Shown one piece after another: positions 34,392-44,868 of a DNA stretch of 64,000 nucleotides. How positions within the stretch are numbered: position 1 is the first letter of the stretch; each line of letters begins with the position of its first letter. The notes beneath the pieces were generated by a model that was not told where the DNA came from, made no database searches, and saw only the letters and a program-made list of their open reading frames with translations. This stretch comes from Ascochyta rabiei (lineage: Eukaryota; Ascomycota; Dothideomycetes; Pleosporales; Didymellaceae): NCBI RefSeq assembly GCF_004011695.2, contig NC_082409.1, positions 1,674,001 through 1,738,000 on the forward strand, in the 5' to 3' direction. Made by a program: the position numbers and the translations under genes.

Positions 34392-35445
34392 ATGCCAGCC
34401 GCCAGGTCTAGGCTTGCCGCCACTCAGGGTCACAGCGCCTCCATCTTCAGCAGTTTCGAAGCCCATTGCAATGCCGAACCTGTTGATACGAAGACTACCA
34501 CGCTGAATCTGCTTCGCAATGCTTACAAAGACTACCATGTCACCGAAGTGGACGCCGAGCGGGCATCACTCTTTGAGTTCACTGCCACTGACATGGCTCT
34601 GTTGATGCTCGACTCTGAAGATGAGCATTTCAACGCTACGAGGGATTGGCAAGCTGCTGGAGAAGGTAACGAGAAAAAGATGGATCCTGTAAAGCTGACC
34701 GATGACTTTCGATTTGCAAGGTAAGCCATCTCTCCCGATTACTACAAATCAGTGCTAACACCCGCTATGTTCCAGTATACATGGGATGACAAGGAGTTTC
34801 TTGTCTATTATGTGACATGGCAGGATATGCTTGCTAAACCAGCAAAGTTCTTTTACATCCTGCATCCTCGCTCCAAATCCCACTTGGTCGACGGTCATTG
34901 TCAAGAGACTGACGCTTTGATCCTCAGCGCCGGGAAATGGACATGAGAACTGCACGATGAAATCTTCGTCCTCAACAACGGAAGTTGGGACAAATCCCAA
35001 GAGCTTTGGACGTCCGTCTCAGGTACACCCTGGACCGACGTAATCCTGTCGCCCGCCATGAAACAGAACCTCATCCATGACGTGCAAGGCTTCTCCGATA
35101 ACAAAAATGTATGCCGAGTTTGCTGTGCCCTGGAAGCGCGGTGTGATCCTGCACGGTGTTCCTGGCAATGGCAAGACGGTGAGTGTCAAGGCACTCATGG
35201 CTTCGCTGTACGGCCGCTCTCATCCCATTCCCTCGCTATACGTTCAGTCTTTCAAGACAATTTGTCAGACGCAGCAGTATGCTATCAGACAGATCTTCCA
35301 GAAAGCGAGGAGTGTGGCGCCTGGTTTGCTGATCTTTGAGGACTCGGATTCGTTCGTCGGCGACGACATTCACTCCTACTTCTTGAACGAGGTTGATGGA
35401 CTCAAAGGGATCAACATGAGTGAGAGAGGTGTGGCGGCTGGGTAG
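34392..35445 (+). pseudogene. Decayed AAA-family ATPase (BCS1-like AAA class)
   Basis: Clear homology to a fungal AAA ATPase is spread over several frames. Part 1 is 34392-34720, ending at a GTAAGC donor. The only good acceptor (34775, with GCTAAC branch) joins out of phase to FLVYYVTWQDMLAKPAKFF. A TGA at 34944-34946 interrupts the homology between ILSAGKWT and ELHDEIFVLNNGSW. A further shift in the A-run near 35103-35107 separates GFSDNKN from YAEFAVPWKRGVILHG. Walker A (GVPGNGKT) and a Walker B-like LLIFEDSDSF are present. Homology stops after FLNEVDGLKG, so the sensor 2/arginine-finger part is missing. Four independent lesions make a functional protein very unlikely. Confidence 0.85.
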
Positions 35446-37475
35446 GACGGGAACCGGTCGCCGTTAGATCTGGCTGAGACATCGAGAGGAAGTCGGTGAT
35501 AGGTCTTCGTCACGCTTGGGAGCGTGAGATGTCCACAATCCGATGTCCTAGTCTATGAATGTACGAGTTGGGCCCGAGCGCATTTTGCTTGAGGATTGAG
35601 ACGGAGATCTTTCTGAGCACTGGGTTGACAACGATATGCTCTAACTTTGAGCATGTAACTTGTCCATAAGACTAGACATCGCCTGCATAGTGTTAACCTG
35701 GCGATGCTGCTCTTGTACATTCTTACCAAAGAACTACAGACAAGAAGCTGTGCTTTCATGGTGGTTAATTCGATGCAGGGCTCTGAGACTGTGGCGTCCG
35801 ATAGCTGAACGGTACGGTGTTCCTACAGAGCAGACAGACCGTGAAATTTCCCATCAAGGCGCTCCCTCGGCCCTGCCCCTTTTCTAAGTCCTGAGGTCTC
35901 TGGCATTCGGGGCAGATATGATCCCTCGGTGTTTCTTTAGAGCAGAGTAATTAAGGCATTTCCACAGAAAGAGGAAGTTTGATAATCAGATAAGTGGACT
36001 TTGTCCCCACAAATCAAACGAAACACTTGTTCGGTTCTCTCGGAGCGCCCATTTAGCGTGTCTTTCCGCTCGTGTGCGTAAATTGAACACTGGGTTGATT
36101 CTGATAGCGTGCGGGCTGCCTCCACCTCAATTGTGGTTCGCAAGTGATGATATTCGGACCGTGGATGTGCGAGGTTTCAAATGTTGTACATTCCGGTGCT
36201 TCCGCCTTGCGCTCCCTTCTGCAGACAAGTGATGGCACTGTGGCGATAGAGGAAGCCATAATGCAAACGATGACAGAGTTACAATCACAACTGCAGATCT
36301 ACAAAGAGCATCCTTCTAGTGAAGCAACCTTATAGGCTACATTTTAATTCTTGTTCTCTATCGCCACCCTTGACGCAGGGAAAAGACGCCGCCTGTCTGC
36401 GTTCCCCTCTTCGGTCCGCCGCCGTCGTGTGCACGGCCACAGGCCGCCCCAAGCCGCCTCAAGGGACGTTCCCCACCGTCTTTCATCTCCCTCTAACAAC
36501 AGTGCACCATCGTCATTCGCATTTCTGACCTTCCGCATCAAGCCTGGTACGATCGGAGTGGCTAATGATGGCAGTCTGTCGATAGGTAGCGTGCCATCAG
36601 TGTGGAACGGGCGATCGTCCTGACTCGGTCGCGCGGTCGCTCGTGAGTCGTGAAGCTAAAGGTCGTAGCGTGAAGTGACCACGGGTGTTGAGCGTAACAG
36701 AAGATGAATGGGCATGGTGATTCGACCGCAGTCAGGAAGAATTCGGGTAAGTGCAGCATCACGGCGGGAGGTGCAGAAGCCGGTTTACACAAACATAGTA
36801 CGAGTAATATAGAAGGATTCCACTGACGACAACTGCGTGCAGCTATCGTCGATTGCCTGTTTGTGTGTCGAAAGGTTCTCCAAGCCTGTAGGCGTGTACC
36901 TGTCTCCTATTTGCTCAGTCCGCATTCCTCTCATCAGCGCGCTGTTTCGAAAACCGAGCTTGGACGCCAACACGATACGATCGACACGAATTGTAACCTC
37001 GCACATATTGTCTTGCCTTCGCAACCCTGCCAAGGCCCGCGGTGTTCGTATCCGGCCTTATGGCGTCACTGTGACCTCGCGCGCACTTTGGTAGATTGCG
37101 AGGCTTTGCTACCGTCGGTTGTGCACAGCACGCTTATTGGAGGTTGCGCCGCGCTATTCCGTGGTTCAGAGCTGTTAGGAGTGAAAGAGGTAAAGAGTGT
37201 AAAGACCTGACAAGCGGACAAGCAAACGGTGCACGGGAACCGGGAGTGCCCCCAAATAACCCTGCGGTGCGATCATCGTTACTGTGGGCGCTTTCCTTTT
37301 GTCTTGCCTCGTAGCCTTGTTCTTGGTCGACTCTCGCTTTTGTGGTTGCTCACTTCACCACGATCCCCTCTCTCACTTTGCTTGTGCTTGAGCATTCCAG
37401 ACGCAAAGGATTCGATCGTCTCCACACCGCTCTCCCCACACAACACCCAGTTGATGACTACGATCGAGGCACATC
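35446..37475. other. Intergenic region
   Basis: 2.0 kb without a supportable gene. The 3' part (about 37250-37470), rich in C and T, is probably the promoter and leader of the membrane-protein gene that follows. Short ORFs on both strands overlap one another. Confidence 0.5.
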
Positions 37476-38974
37476 ATGACCAGGTCTATACTTCCATGGC
37501 TGCGCGCTGCTGCTGTTGCTGCCCTAGCACAGCAGGTGCTCTCCCAGACATGCTGTAAGTCAAACCCAACCCTTTAACAGCCATTACATACTAACAGACA
37601 CAGACTACCCCAACGGCAACGCAGCTCCCAGCACAGAGAAGGCTTGCTCCTCCGCAGCAGGCTCTGCTTGCTGCCCTGAGAACTGGTAATTAGCCGGTCT
37701 TCAACCACAGTATGCTAGCTAACTCTTACTTCAGGCAATGTCTTGACAACGGCCTCTGCTACTACCCCCCCAGTGGGCTTCATGGCAGGTACAGCTGTAC
37801 TGACAAGGACTGGAACTCACCTGGTTGCGCCTCAAACCTCTGCACGTACAACATGACTGTCGGTGGTGGTGAGTCTATTACACAGTGCTCGAACCACGAC
37901 GACCAATGGTGCTGCAATGCCGACGCCACGAACGTAAACTGCTGTAAGGAGGAGCCCGAGCCACGGCCTTTCTTTAACCTCCAGGACGGAACCGCCTACG
38001 CTACAATCGGCTCGAACCAGGCATCCTCCAACCCTACTATCTCGACCGTTACCGGCCTTGCGATTTCAGGCGCTAGTGGTAGCTCGCCATCGAAAACCTC
38101 CGAAGCTAGCTCACCATCGCAAACCTCCGAAGATAGCTCACCATCGCAAACCTCCGGAGCTAGCTCTTCTGCAGCCTCCTCGAAAGCGCCTTCCCCCGCT
38201 GCAAGCACGGCGCGCCCAACGGCTGCTTCTGTGTCACCTGTGACCTCGGTCGCAACAAGCGTCAGGTCTGCATCAGGAGGATTTGGTCCAGAGACGATCT
38301 ACATCACCAATGTCATCACACCAGCTGCGACGTCTGATCCCTCGAGCGGCGGCGCAACGTCATCAGGCAGCTCTGGTACCAACACTGGCCTTATCGTAGG
38401 TTGCGCGGTTGGAATCCCTCTCGCCCTCGTCCTGGTCGGCATCCTCATCTGGATTCTGCGCAAGCGCCGCCTAGCAAACGCTCACCCTTACAAGGCCACC
38501 CCTGATGGCGGCGAGTCCCCTAACATCGCGCCTGCTGCACTCGCCGGTGCGACGAAACAGGAGGTATACGGCCATTCACGACCTGGCACCTCAGAAATTG
38601 ACAGCAATCCCGTTGGCCCTGGTCGTCCAAGCTCTACTATCCCTGGCAAGGCTGAGCTCGACTCAGGAGCTGGATTCCACCCAGGCACAGGTGTACCGTT
38701 TGCTCCGAATACTGCATTCATTGGTGGTGGAAACGGTGATCGATCAACGTGGGGTAGCTCACCACCTGGATACTCGCCAGGGCAGGGCCAAGGACTATTC
38801 GCGCACAACCATGAGGGAGCTGTGGAGCTCGACAGCTCGATGATTATGCCCGTCATCAACGAGAAGAGCGACTATCAGCCCGAGTACCAGGCATTTCGAC
38901 CACCGGCCAACGCGGTGGAGTTAAATGCTGCAACGACACCGCCTGAGGATGTGGAGAAGCAGCTTCCCAAATAA
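37476..38974 (+). CDS. Cys-rich type I membrane protein with Ser/Thr-rich stalk
   Basis: Three exons (37476-37554, 37604-37685, 37735-38974; both introns 49 nt) join in phase to 466 residues. Residues 1-24 form a signal peptide (basic MTRSI, then AAAVAALAQQVL). The ectodomain to about residue 128 has many cysteines in motifs such as CYYPNGN, ACCPENWQCLDNGLCYY, CTYNM, DDQWCCN and NCCKEE, suggesting a disulphide-knotted domain. A Ser/Thr/Pro stalk follows with three near-repeats of SSPSQTSEA-like text (about 170-196), likely O-glycosylated. The transmembrane helix is at about 272-295 (VGCAVGIPLALVLVGILIWIL) followed by RKRR, and a 165-residue cytosolic tail. The layout resembles fungal wall-stress sensors of the WSC/Mid2 type, but I do not see a WSC domain. 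Function unknown. Confidence 0.85.
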
Positions 38975-39302
38975 GCGCGGCTACAATTGTGTTTCTTAAT
39001 AGGCAGCAAAGGCGTTCAGGAGTATACAAACACAGACAGTTCAGTTTTAAAGGTCGATACCATTCACAAAGAGGCAATTGCCCGGAACATGTACAGATAT
39101 CTGAAGTCCATAAGAGGCTGTTCGACATGACCTAAATAACTTTTTCTTTTCACGATTAAACAATAATCGAACCTTACTTTCACGTCGAGGAAATTGTGGA
39201 CAAGAAAAAGGACAGTTGTCGGACTAGTGCACTTTGAGCTAGCGGCGACAACTGGTGAGGAGCTGGTGGTTACGGTGAAGGCGAGTGGAGAGAATGCCCA
39301 CC
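38975..39302. other. Intergenic region
   Basis: 0.33 kb between two genes on the same strand. It must hold the terminator of the first and the promoter of the BTB gene. Nothing specific was seen. Confidence 0.45.
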
Positions 39303-40207
39303 ATGGCCTCACAAGGCACACTGGCCGTATTGCCCAATGTTCTAATGCCTCCAACCTCAGTCACGCTAGCTGTACAAACCACGCCAGCCATACGGCCCAC
39401 GCCGCCCACGCCGCCCACAACCAACTTTAGGCTGCTAGACCCGTTACAACTCTCTGTCTGCCAGGGGCCTTCTACGACTCCCCCAAGGTACCACCGCGTG
39501 TCTTCATTATCTTGAAGCTATATCGACGTCAAACTAGCTCTTGTTACAACCTCAAAGATGTCGCTACCATTCTTGTGAAGGACGGTCTGAAACGCAAGGA
39601 GTACACGGTTCTTCGTGAACTAGTAATGTGGCACTCGTCCTACTTTGCTGCGGCTCTCAATCCCGAAGGCGGCTGGTCTCAAGACGGCGAGCAGCCCTTG
39701 ACGCTCGATTGCGCACATGCTACCTTCGACGCCACCTGCTGCTGGCTGTTTACCGGCAAGCTCAATGATCCAGCCACCGATAACATGCTTATCGACAAGG
39801 CTTACCTTTCTCAGCGAACGTTGGTGAGCACTTGGACATTCGCAGACTTCCATGGCATACCGGCACTTGGCAACAGCGCAATCGACATGATGCATGAACG
39901 ATCCGTTGCTGTATGGGTTTTACCTTGTTATGTCATCAGGCATGTGTACGAATACACGACTGCTGCGTCCAAGCTCCGCAAATACTTTGTTGAACGCTAT
40001 ATATTGAGTTGCCCGCTTGATCTCATGACAGCTGAGCCAAGCTTGTATACTAAAGAGTTTCTGTGCGCTGTTCTGCCAGCTTTGGCGCGAGACGAGCGTT
40101 GTCTGGATAGGGATTCGCTGACATCGGTGGATCGGTGTCAGTGGCATGATCACTCGGGACCAGGAGGAAAGTTGCGACTCGACTCTCGCAAGTGCGTGTC
40201 TCTCTGA
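39303..40207 (+). CDS. BTB/POZ domain protein
   Basis: Two exons, 39303-39487 and 39538-40207, joined across a 50-nt intron (GTACCA..ACTAG), give 284 residues. The N-terminal 60 residues are Pro/Thr-rich (TTPAIRPTPPTPPTTNF). The BTB fold follows the splice: YNLKDVATILVKDGLKRKEY, LRELVMWHSSYFAAALN, LDCAHATFDATCCWLFTGKL, then a helical C-terminal half. Many fungal BTB proteins of this size lack a partner domain and have no assigned role; some act as Cul3 adaptors. The ATG at 39303 sits in a good CACCATGG context; two further in-frame ATGs lie just upstream (39285, 39294). The 3' end is less certain. Confidence 0.75.
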
Positions 40208-41280
40208 CGGCAGCTTCAAGGACTTGGGTGACGTGAGCGAGTGTCATGTCTCGTGGGTTCTAGTTCTCATTAGTCGATGTATGATGGCATACGCAATGCT
40301 AGACAAGCCCACAGAGAGAGTAGCACTGCTCATTAGACTACAATGTGATCTCTGTGAATGCTCGAACATTACCTGTATAAACCCCCTCGACGGCATCAGG
40401 CTCTTTGATATCGAATTGATGATTTATAGATTGCGTTTATCGGAAGCTTAGAAACTCAAATGCCACTTCGATCAGCCATCGGCCCAAAGCCAGCTCCAGA
40501 AAGGAGCAAAGCGTACGTACGTTTAATGAAGTTGCGGCAGACAGACCTGCCAAGTCGTGGGCAGAAAAGCAATGGCCCATCAAAAGCTCAACGCAAACTC
40601 TCAACTGTAGCCAGGAGCAAAAACAGCGAACGGTAACAACACCATCTATCTCGAGCTTAGACTCCGCAAGCCCTCACTCTGCGCCCCCACCCCATTGTCT
40701 CCACTAATCCAGGGCCAAATCCTTCGCTCTCTCCACCACCCATGCCCCGCTTCCGCAGCCCGTGAGCAAGATCCACATTGCGCAGCATGATGCGGCGGCG
40801 TGGCTGTTGCTAACGACAGGATGACCTTGCAGCCTTACTGCTCCATGGTCTGCCAATGATTGTGCTTGGTGCCTCGTTGTTCCCTTCGACTACACGCCCA
40901 CGATGCGTACCCAGCATTCGTCCGATTCGCCCGCACACCGCGGACAAGGATGGCACAGACGCTTCCTATCACCGTCGGCTGAATGTGGGATGTGGTAAGC
41001 GTAGTGGCTGACTGTACGGATATCAATACTCGTATATGTACGCGCAGCGCGGCTGCACGTCTGACTGGGCGAAGGTGACGTATACTTGCTTGGAAAAGCA
41101 GGAGAGAGCGTGTGGAGGCTCCGGGATGCATGGAAGGTAGATAGCCCGCTTCTTCCCCTGTGCTCTGCCTCGGGTGTCTGTCTACCTTAGCAGTTTGCTG
41201 TCGTGGCCTGCGAAACTGCGATCTGGAAGAATACCGGACGGAGGCCAGATGGATTGTTTGAGCCATATTCGTTCCTCATA
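40208..41280. other. Intergenic region
   Basis: 1.1 kb with no supportable gene. Short ORFs at 40146-40451 (plus) and 40835-41266 (minus) have no recognisable features. Confidence 0.45.
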
Positions 41281-42948
41281 ATGCGCCTCCAGCTCGCATC
41301 TTGGCTACTCACATCGTTCACAACACATGCGTATGCATTGCAATGCGCAGCGCCGCCCCTCAACTTGCCTATCCGCTCCCTCTCAACAGCTCCAGGCACC
41401 CTGTCCCGTGGAATACCAGTCTCGATTGGCACACCACCGCAACAGATTGTCCTCACACCTTCACTCCAACTCGACACCTCATTCATCCCGCGCTACAGCA
41501 ATTCCTGCATCTATACCCGTGACTCAGCAATACCTGCCAACGACACGAGATGGAGCAAAGAAGACGGAAGAACAGTGTGTGCAAGCATATATGGAGGAGG
41601 CTTCGTACCGAGCTTGTCGACAAGTTTTCATGATAACGGGACAGATGAACAGGTCGTTGAAGAGTGGTTCAAGGTATCGAGGGTTTCAGGCTGGCGTTTC
41701 GTAACGGAGAGCTTCATTTTTGTGGACTACATGGAGACATACATGCAGCAGAACAAGATCTTACCTGAGAAGAGAAATGTAACAAGCTCGTTTATACTAC
41801 CGGAAGAGGGTGCGACATTCGGTGGGCTGGGTGGCTCGACATTGACTTTGACGCCGAACTCGAGAACATTGAATACGTTGTATTCAGAGGGTTTAGTGCC
41901 TAGCAGGAGTTGGAGCTTGACGAACAAAGGCTTGTGTCTGGGGTGTATTGATGAGAGTTTGTCCACTGGCGAGTTTCAGAGCTTCAAGCTTGCGGCTCGC
42001 GATGCCGATGGCGAGCTGCCATGTCTATTCCAGGTCGAAGTTGAAGGGCTTGAGTATTATCCGGATGTTGGAACTGGGGGCGTGGCACTGATCGACAAGC
42101 CGTTCACTGCTTGTGTCGATCCTGGCGTAGCCTTTCTCGTCCTTCCAACAGCTGCAAATGCACGACTGTCCCAAGCGGCTGTCGCAAATTTGGAAGCGGC
42201 TTCCAACAAATCTATGCCATTTGGAGGTTCCCTAAAGGATGGCAGCGGCCACTTGCTATTGAAGCTGGAAGGTGGATTGGAGGTGAACATCACAGTCCCG
42301 GCAGCTAGAATGACAGACGGAGAAGGCCCTGGTGAACGGACACTCGCAGTAACGACTGGTAGTTGGGGCGCATACGGCGACGCTGTGCCAGTGTTAGGCA
42401 GGCCGTTTACCGATTCAGTCGTCTTGCGGTGGGACGAGATTGGGCAAGAATACGGGATGGCGAACAGAAATCCACAGACGGACGCGAAGCAAAGCCTAAA
42501 CCCACTAGGCTGCGATGAATTTCCTTCCAGCAAGCCTGCAGAAACGTCCCACAGTTCGGGTATTATAGTAGGCTCGATAATTGGTGGGTTCGCAGCAGGG
42601 CTTCTGTTTGCATCGGCAGCAGCTTTCTTCTTCTGGCGGGGCCAGAGAGGTGTGAGAAGCAAGTATGAGGCCATGCGTGGTGAGGATAGTGTCTCACTTC
42701 GTACAGTCGATACCGGTGGACGAACGCTGGAGTCCAGGATGAGCGGTACCCTGAGTGCACCAGCAACCAGTATAAGAGAGTCGCTGAGATCACATTTTGG
42801 TACACAATCGGTTTCGCCGATGGTGGAACCGCATCTCGTTGATGACAGCCAAATATACGAAGCGCCAGAAGAAGGAGCGACATATCCATTGGGACGAGAC
42901 AGAGCGGAAATGCGGGTATACTCCTACAGTGACAGATGGGGAAGGTAG
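41281..42948 (+). CDS. Membrane-anchored aspartic-protease-like protein
   Basis: A 555-residue single-exon protein. The start at 41281 gives a clean signal peptide (MRLQLASWLLTSFTTHAYA); an ORF start 26 codons upstream would bury it. The pepsin-like fold is seen at RGIPVSIGTPPQQIVLTPSLQ followed by LDTSFI, where D65-T-S is the first catalytic triad position. FGGLGGSTLTLTPNS and CLGCIDES are further family-like text. The second lobe has ACVDPGVAFLVLP with D280-P-G instead of the usual D-S/T-G, so activity is doubtful. A transmembrane helix at about 426-448 (IIVGSIIGGFAAGLLFASAA) is followed by a basic cytosolic tail of about 105 residues. Possible roles are as a sensor, wall-surface protein or inactive homologue. 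The fold assignment rests on motif recognition. Confidence 0.75.
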   Translation: MRLQLASWLLTSFTTHAYALQCAAPPLNLPIRSLSTAPGTLSRGIPVSIGTPPQQIVLTPSLQLDTSFIPRYSNSCIYTRDSAIPANDTRWSKEDGRTVCASIYGGGFVPSLSTSFHDNGTDEQVVEEWFKVSRVSGWRFVTESFIFVDYMETYMQQNKILPEKRNVTSSFILPEEGATFGGLGGSTLTLTPNSRTLNTLYSEGLVPSRSWSLTNKGLCLGCIDESLSTGEFQSFKLAARDADGELPCLFQVEVEGLEYYPDVGTGGVALIDKPFTACVDPGVAFLVLPTAANARLSQAAVANLEAASNKSMPFGGSLKDGSGHLLLKLEGGLEVNITVPAARMTDGEGPGERTLAVTTGSWGAYGDAVPVLGRPFTDSVVLRWDEIGQEYGMANRNPQTDAKQSLNPLGCDEFPSSKPAETSHSSGIIVGSIIGGFAAGLLFASAAAFFFWRGQRGVRSKYEAMRGEDSVSLRTVDTGGRTLESRMSGTLSAPATSIRESLRSHFGTQSVSPMVEPHLVDDSQIYEAPEEGATYPLGRDRAEMRVYSYSDRWGR

Positions 42949-44242
42949 TCGCTGTAGCTGTCAGCTTGTCGCACTGTTCCACAGGAGGTCGGCGATTCAG
43001 TCGAAACAAGGATTTGTCTCGATCCCATGCAAAGGTCTCCAACTTACTTTGGCTTTGTTGCGATACTTGTCTGTTCATGTCTCGTTCGTTGATCGTCCAG
43101 CCATCAATGCATAAATGTGCCGATCAGAAAAACCCTCACATGGCGTTGCGCTACCTGACCCTAAGACATTCAAACAGCAATATTGAGATGCAATGCTGGT
43201 GACGAGATTCCACATTCCACGATTAACGAAAGACTGAATACTATACCACTGTTGAGCTGGGCCAGCGCCCTCAACAAAAGATTTTATTCTTCAAAGGAGT
43301 AAAACCAATGCGCGTAACGCAAGTACACACGGTTAATGAGAAGAGACGAAAAGGCTGATGTTCCAGTCAAGAAGCCAAGGGTTCAGATGCAGATATAAGC
43401 TAGTTGCCGGCGCTTCATACACCACCTGGTATCACGATTCACTAGTTAAAAGGTAGTGGCAGACTCCAAACTTCAATGTCCGGCAGAAAACGATGGAAAG
43501 AGCACGCTTCGAAAATGTACGTGCAGACCCTCATTGTACACTGGGTCGATGGTGCGTGGCCGCTACGACCATCATGCACCAGAATCATGACAAGAGCCAG
43601 CGATCGACGTAGGGCAACGGAAAGGATTGTGAGTAGACCAGCTAAACGCAGTTCGTTGCTACTGTTATCTTCGAGACATCAGTTGGTTGCATCGTGTTGT
43701 CCACAGCTGCGACGCTCATCAGCTCAGTGAAGAAAAGGTACATTTGGAGCTGGGCGTTCCAGGAAAATAACGTAGTGAACAGCGAAGCGATGACGAGTTG
43801 CTGTGACCGTGAAGAAAGTGCAGGTTGTAGGCATGATCGTGTTGCGGCTTCTCACACCCGGGCGGCCTCTCACTGCGTACCTAGTGGCTCGTGCGCAGCC
43901 CTTTCCGGCACCTTGGAGCGAAACAAAGACGACGACGACCCTCACCATCATTGTCGTTCGGGTATCTCGAAACGCAGCACAGATGATATGCCCTAAAATT
44001 GGTGCCGGCCCCGTTTCGACCGTAGTGGTTCTATCGGACCAGCCTCTCAAAAACCGAAGCCGGATGCCGCTATGCGGGGAGCCGAAGCCTTGCGTAGCAG
44101 ATGTTTCGACTTCTGAATCGCGGATAAGATGGAGATATATAGATGATGGATGAGGTAGGTAGGGTGGTAGAAAATTCAATCATCACTTCCAAGCAAACCA
44201 AACATCCATTCCACATACACATACACGTACACCCATCTCATC
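42949..44242. other. Intergenic region upstream of scytalone dehydratase
   Basis: 1.3 kb with no supportable gene. The 3' part is the presumed promoter of the melanin gene. I looked for neighbouring melanin genes (polyketide synthase, naphthol reductase, regulator) and found none. Confidence 0.5.
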
Positions 44243-44868
44243 ATGTCGCAACAAAAGCTGAGGCCTACGTTTGATGATGTCATGGGTTGCCAGACCGCAG
44301 TCTACGAATGGGCAGACAGCTACGACAGCAAGGTACGCATCTCTACGAGACGGATGGTTACAGCGCTGACGAGAGATAGGATTGGGACCGCTTACGCAAG
44401 TGCATTGCTCCCACACTGCGGATCGACTACCGCTCTTTTCTGGACAAGATCTGGGAGTCGATGCCGGCAGAGGAGTTCGTGACAATGGCCTCTGACCCTG
44501 CCGTTCTCGGCAACCCTCTCCTCAAGACACAACACTTCATCGGTGGCACACGGTGGGAGAAGACGGCCGAGGACGAGATTACCGGTTACCACCAGCTGCG
44601 TGTGCCCCACCAGAGGTACACGGATGAGACGCGCTCGACGGTTGCCGTCAAGGGCCACGCCCACAGCACCAACACGCACTGGTACAAGAAGGTGGACGGC
44701 GAGTGGAAGTTTGCGGGACTCAGCCCAGACATCAGGTGGTTCGAGTACGACTTCGACAAGGTGTTTGCGGAGGGAAGGGAATCGTTTGGTGAGCAAGAGG
44801 AGAAGAAGCTGGCGCAAGCGGCCAACGGCATCCCAGCAGAGCAGAACTCAGGGAGCAAAGTCAATTAA
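44243..44868 (+). CDS. SCD1: Scytalone dehydratase (DHN melanin pathway)
   Basis: Catalyses dehydration of scytalone to 1,3,8-trihydroxynaphthalene and of vermelone to 1,8-dihydroxynaphthalene, the monomer of the cell-wall melanin. Exons 44243-44332 and 44380-44868 join in phase across a 47-nt intron to 192 residues. The protein belongs to the NTF2-like fold. Conserved text includes [19 protein letters not shown] (Tyr and Asp that orient the substrate water), [19 protein letters not shown] and [20 protein letters not shown], which supply the active-site histidines and asparagine. The C-terminal tail after FDKVFAE is variable. The intron position in DSK|DWD supports the model. The enzyme is the target of carpropamid-type fungicides. 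No other melanin gene lies in the window. Confidence 0.96.

Noticed and set aside
44243..44868. A melanin gene cluster around scytalone dehydratase
   Set aside because: No polyketide synthase, reductase or Cmr1-type regulator was found within the window.
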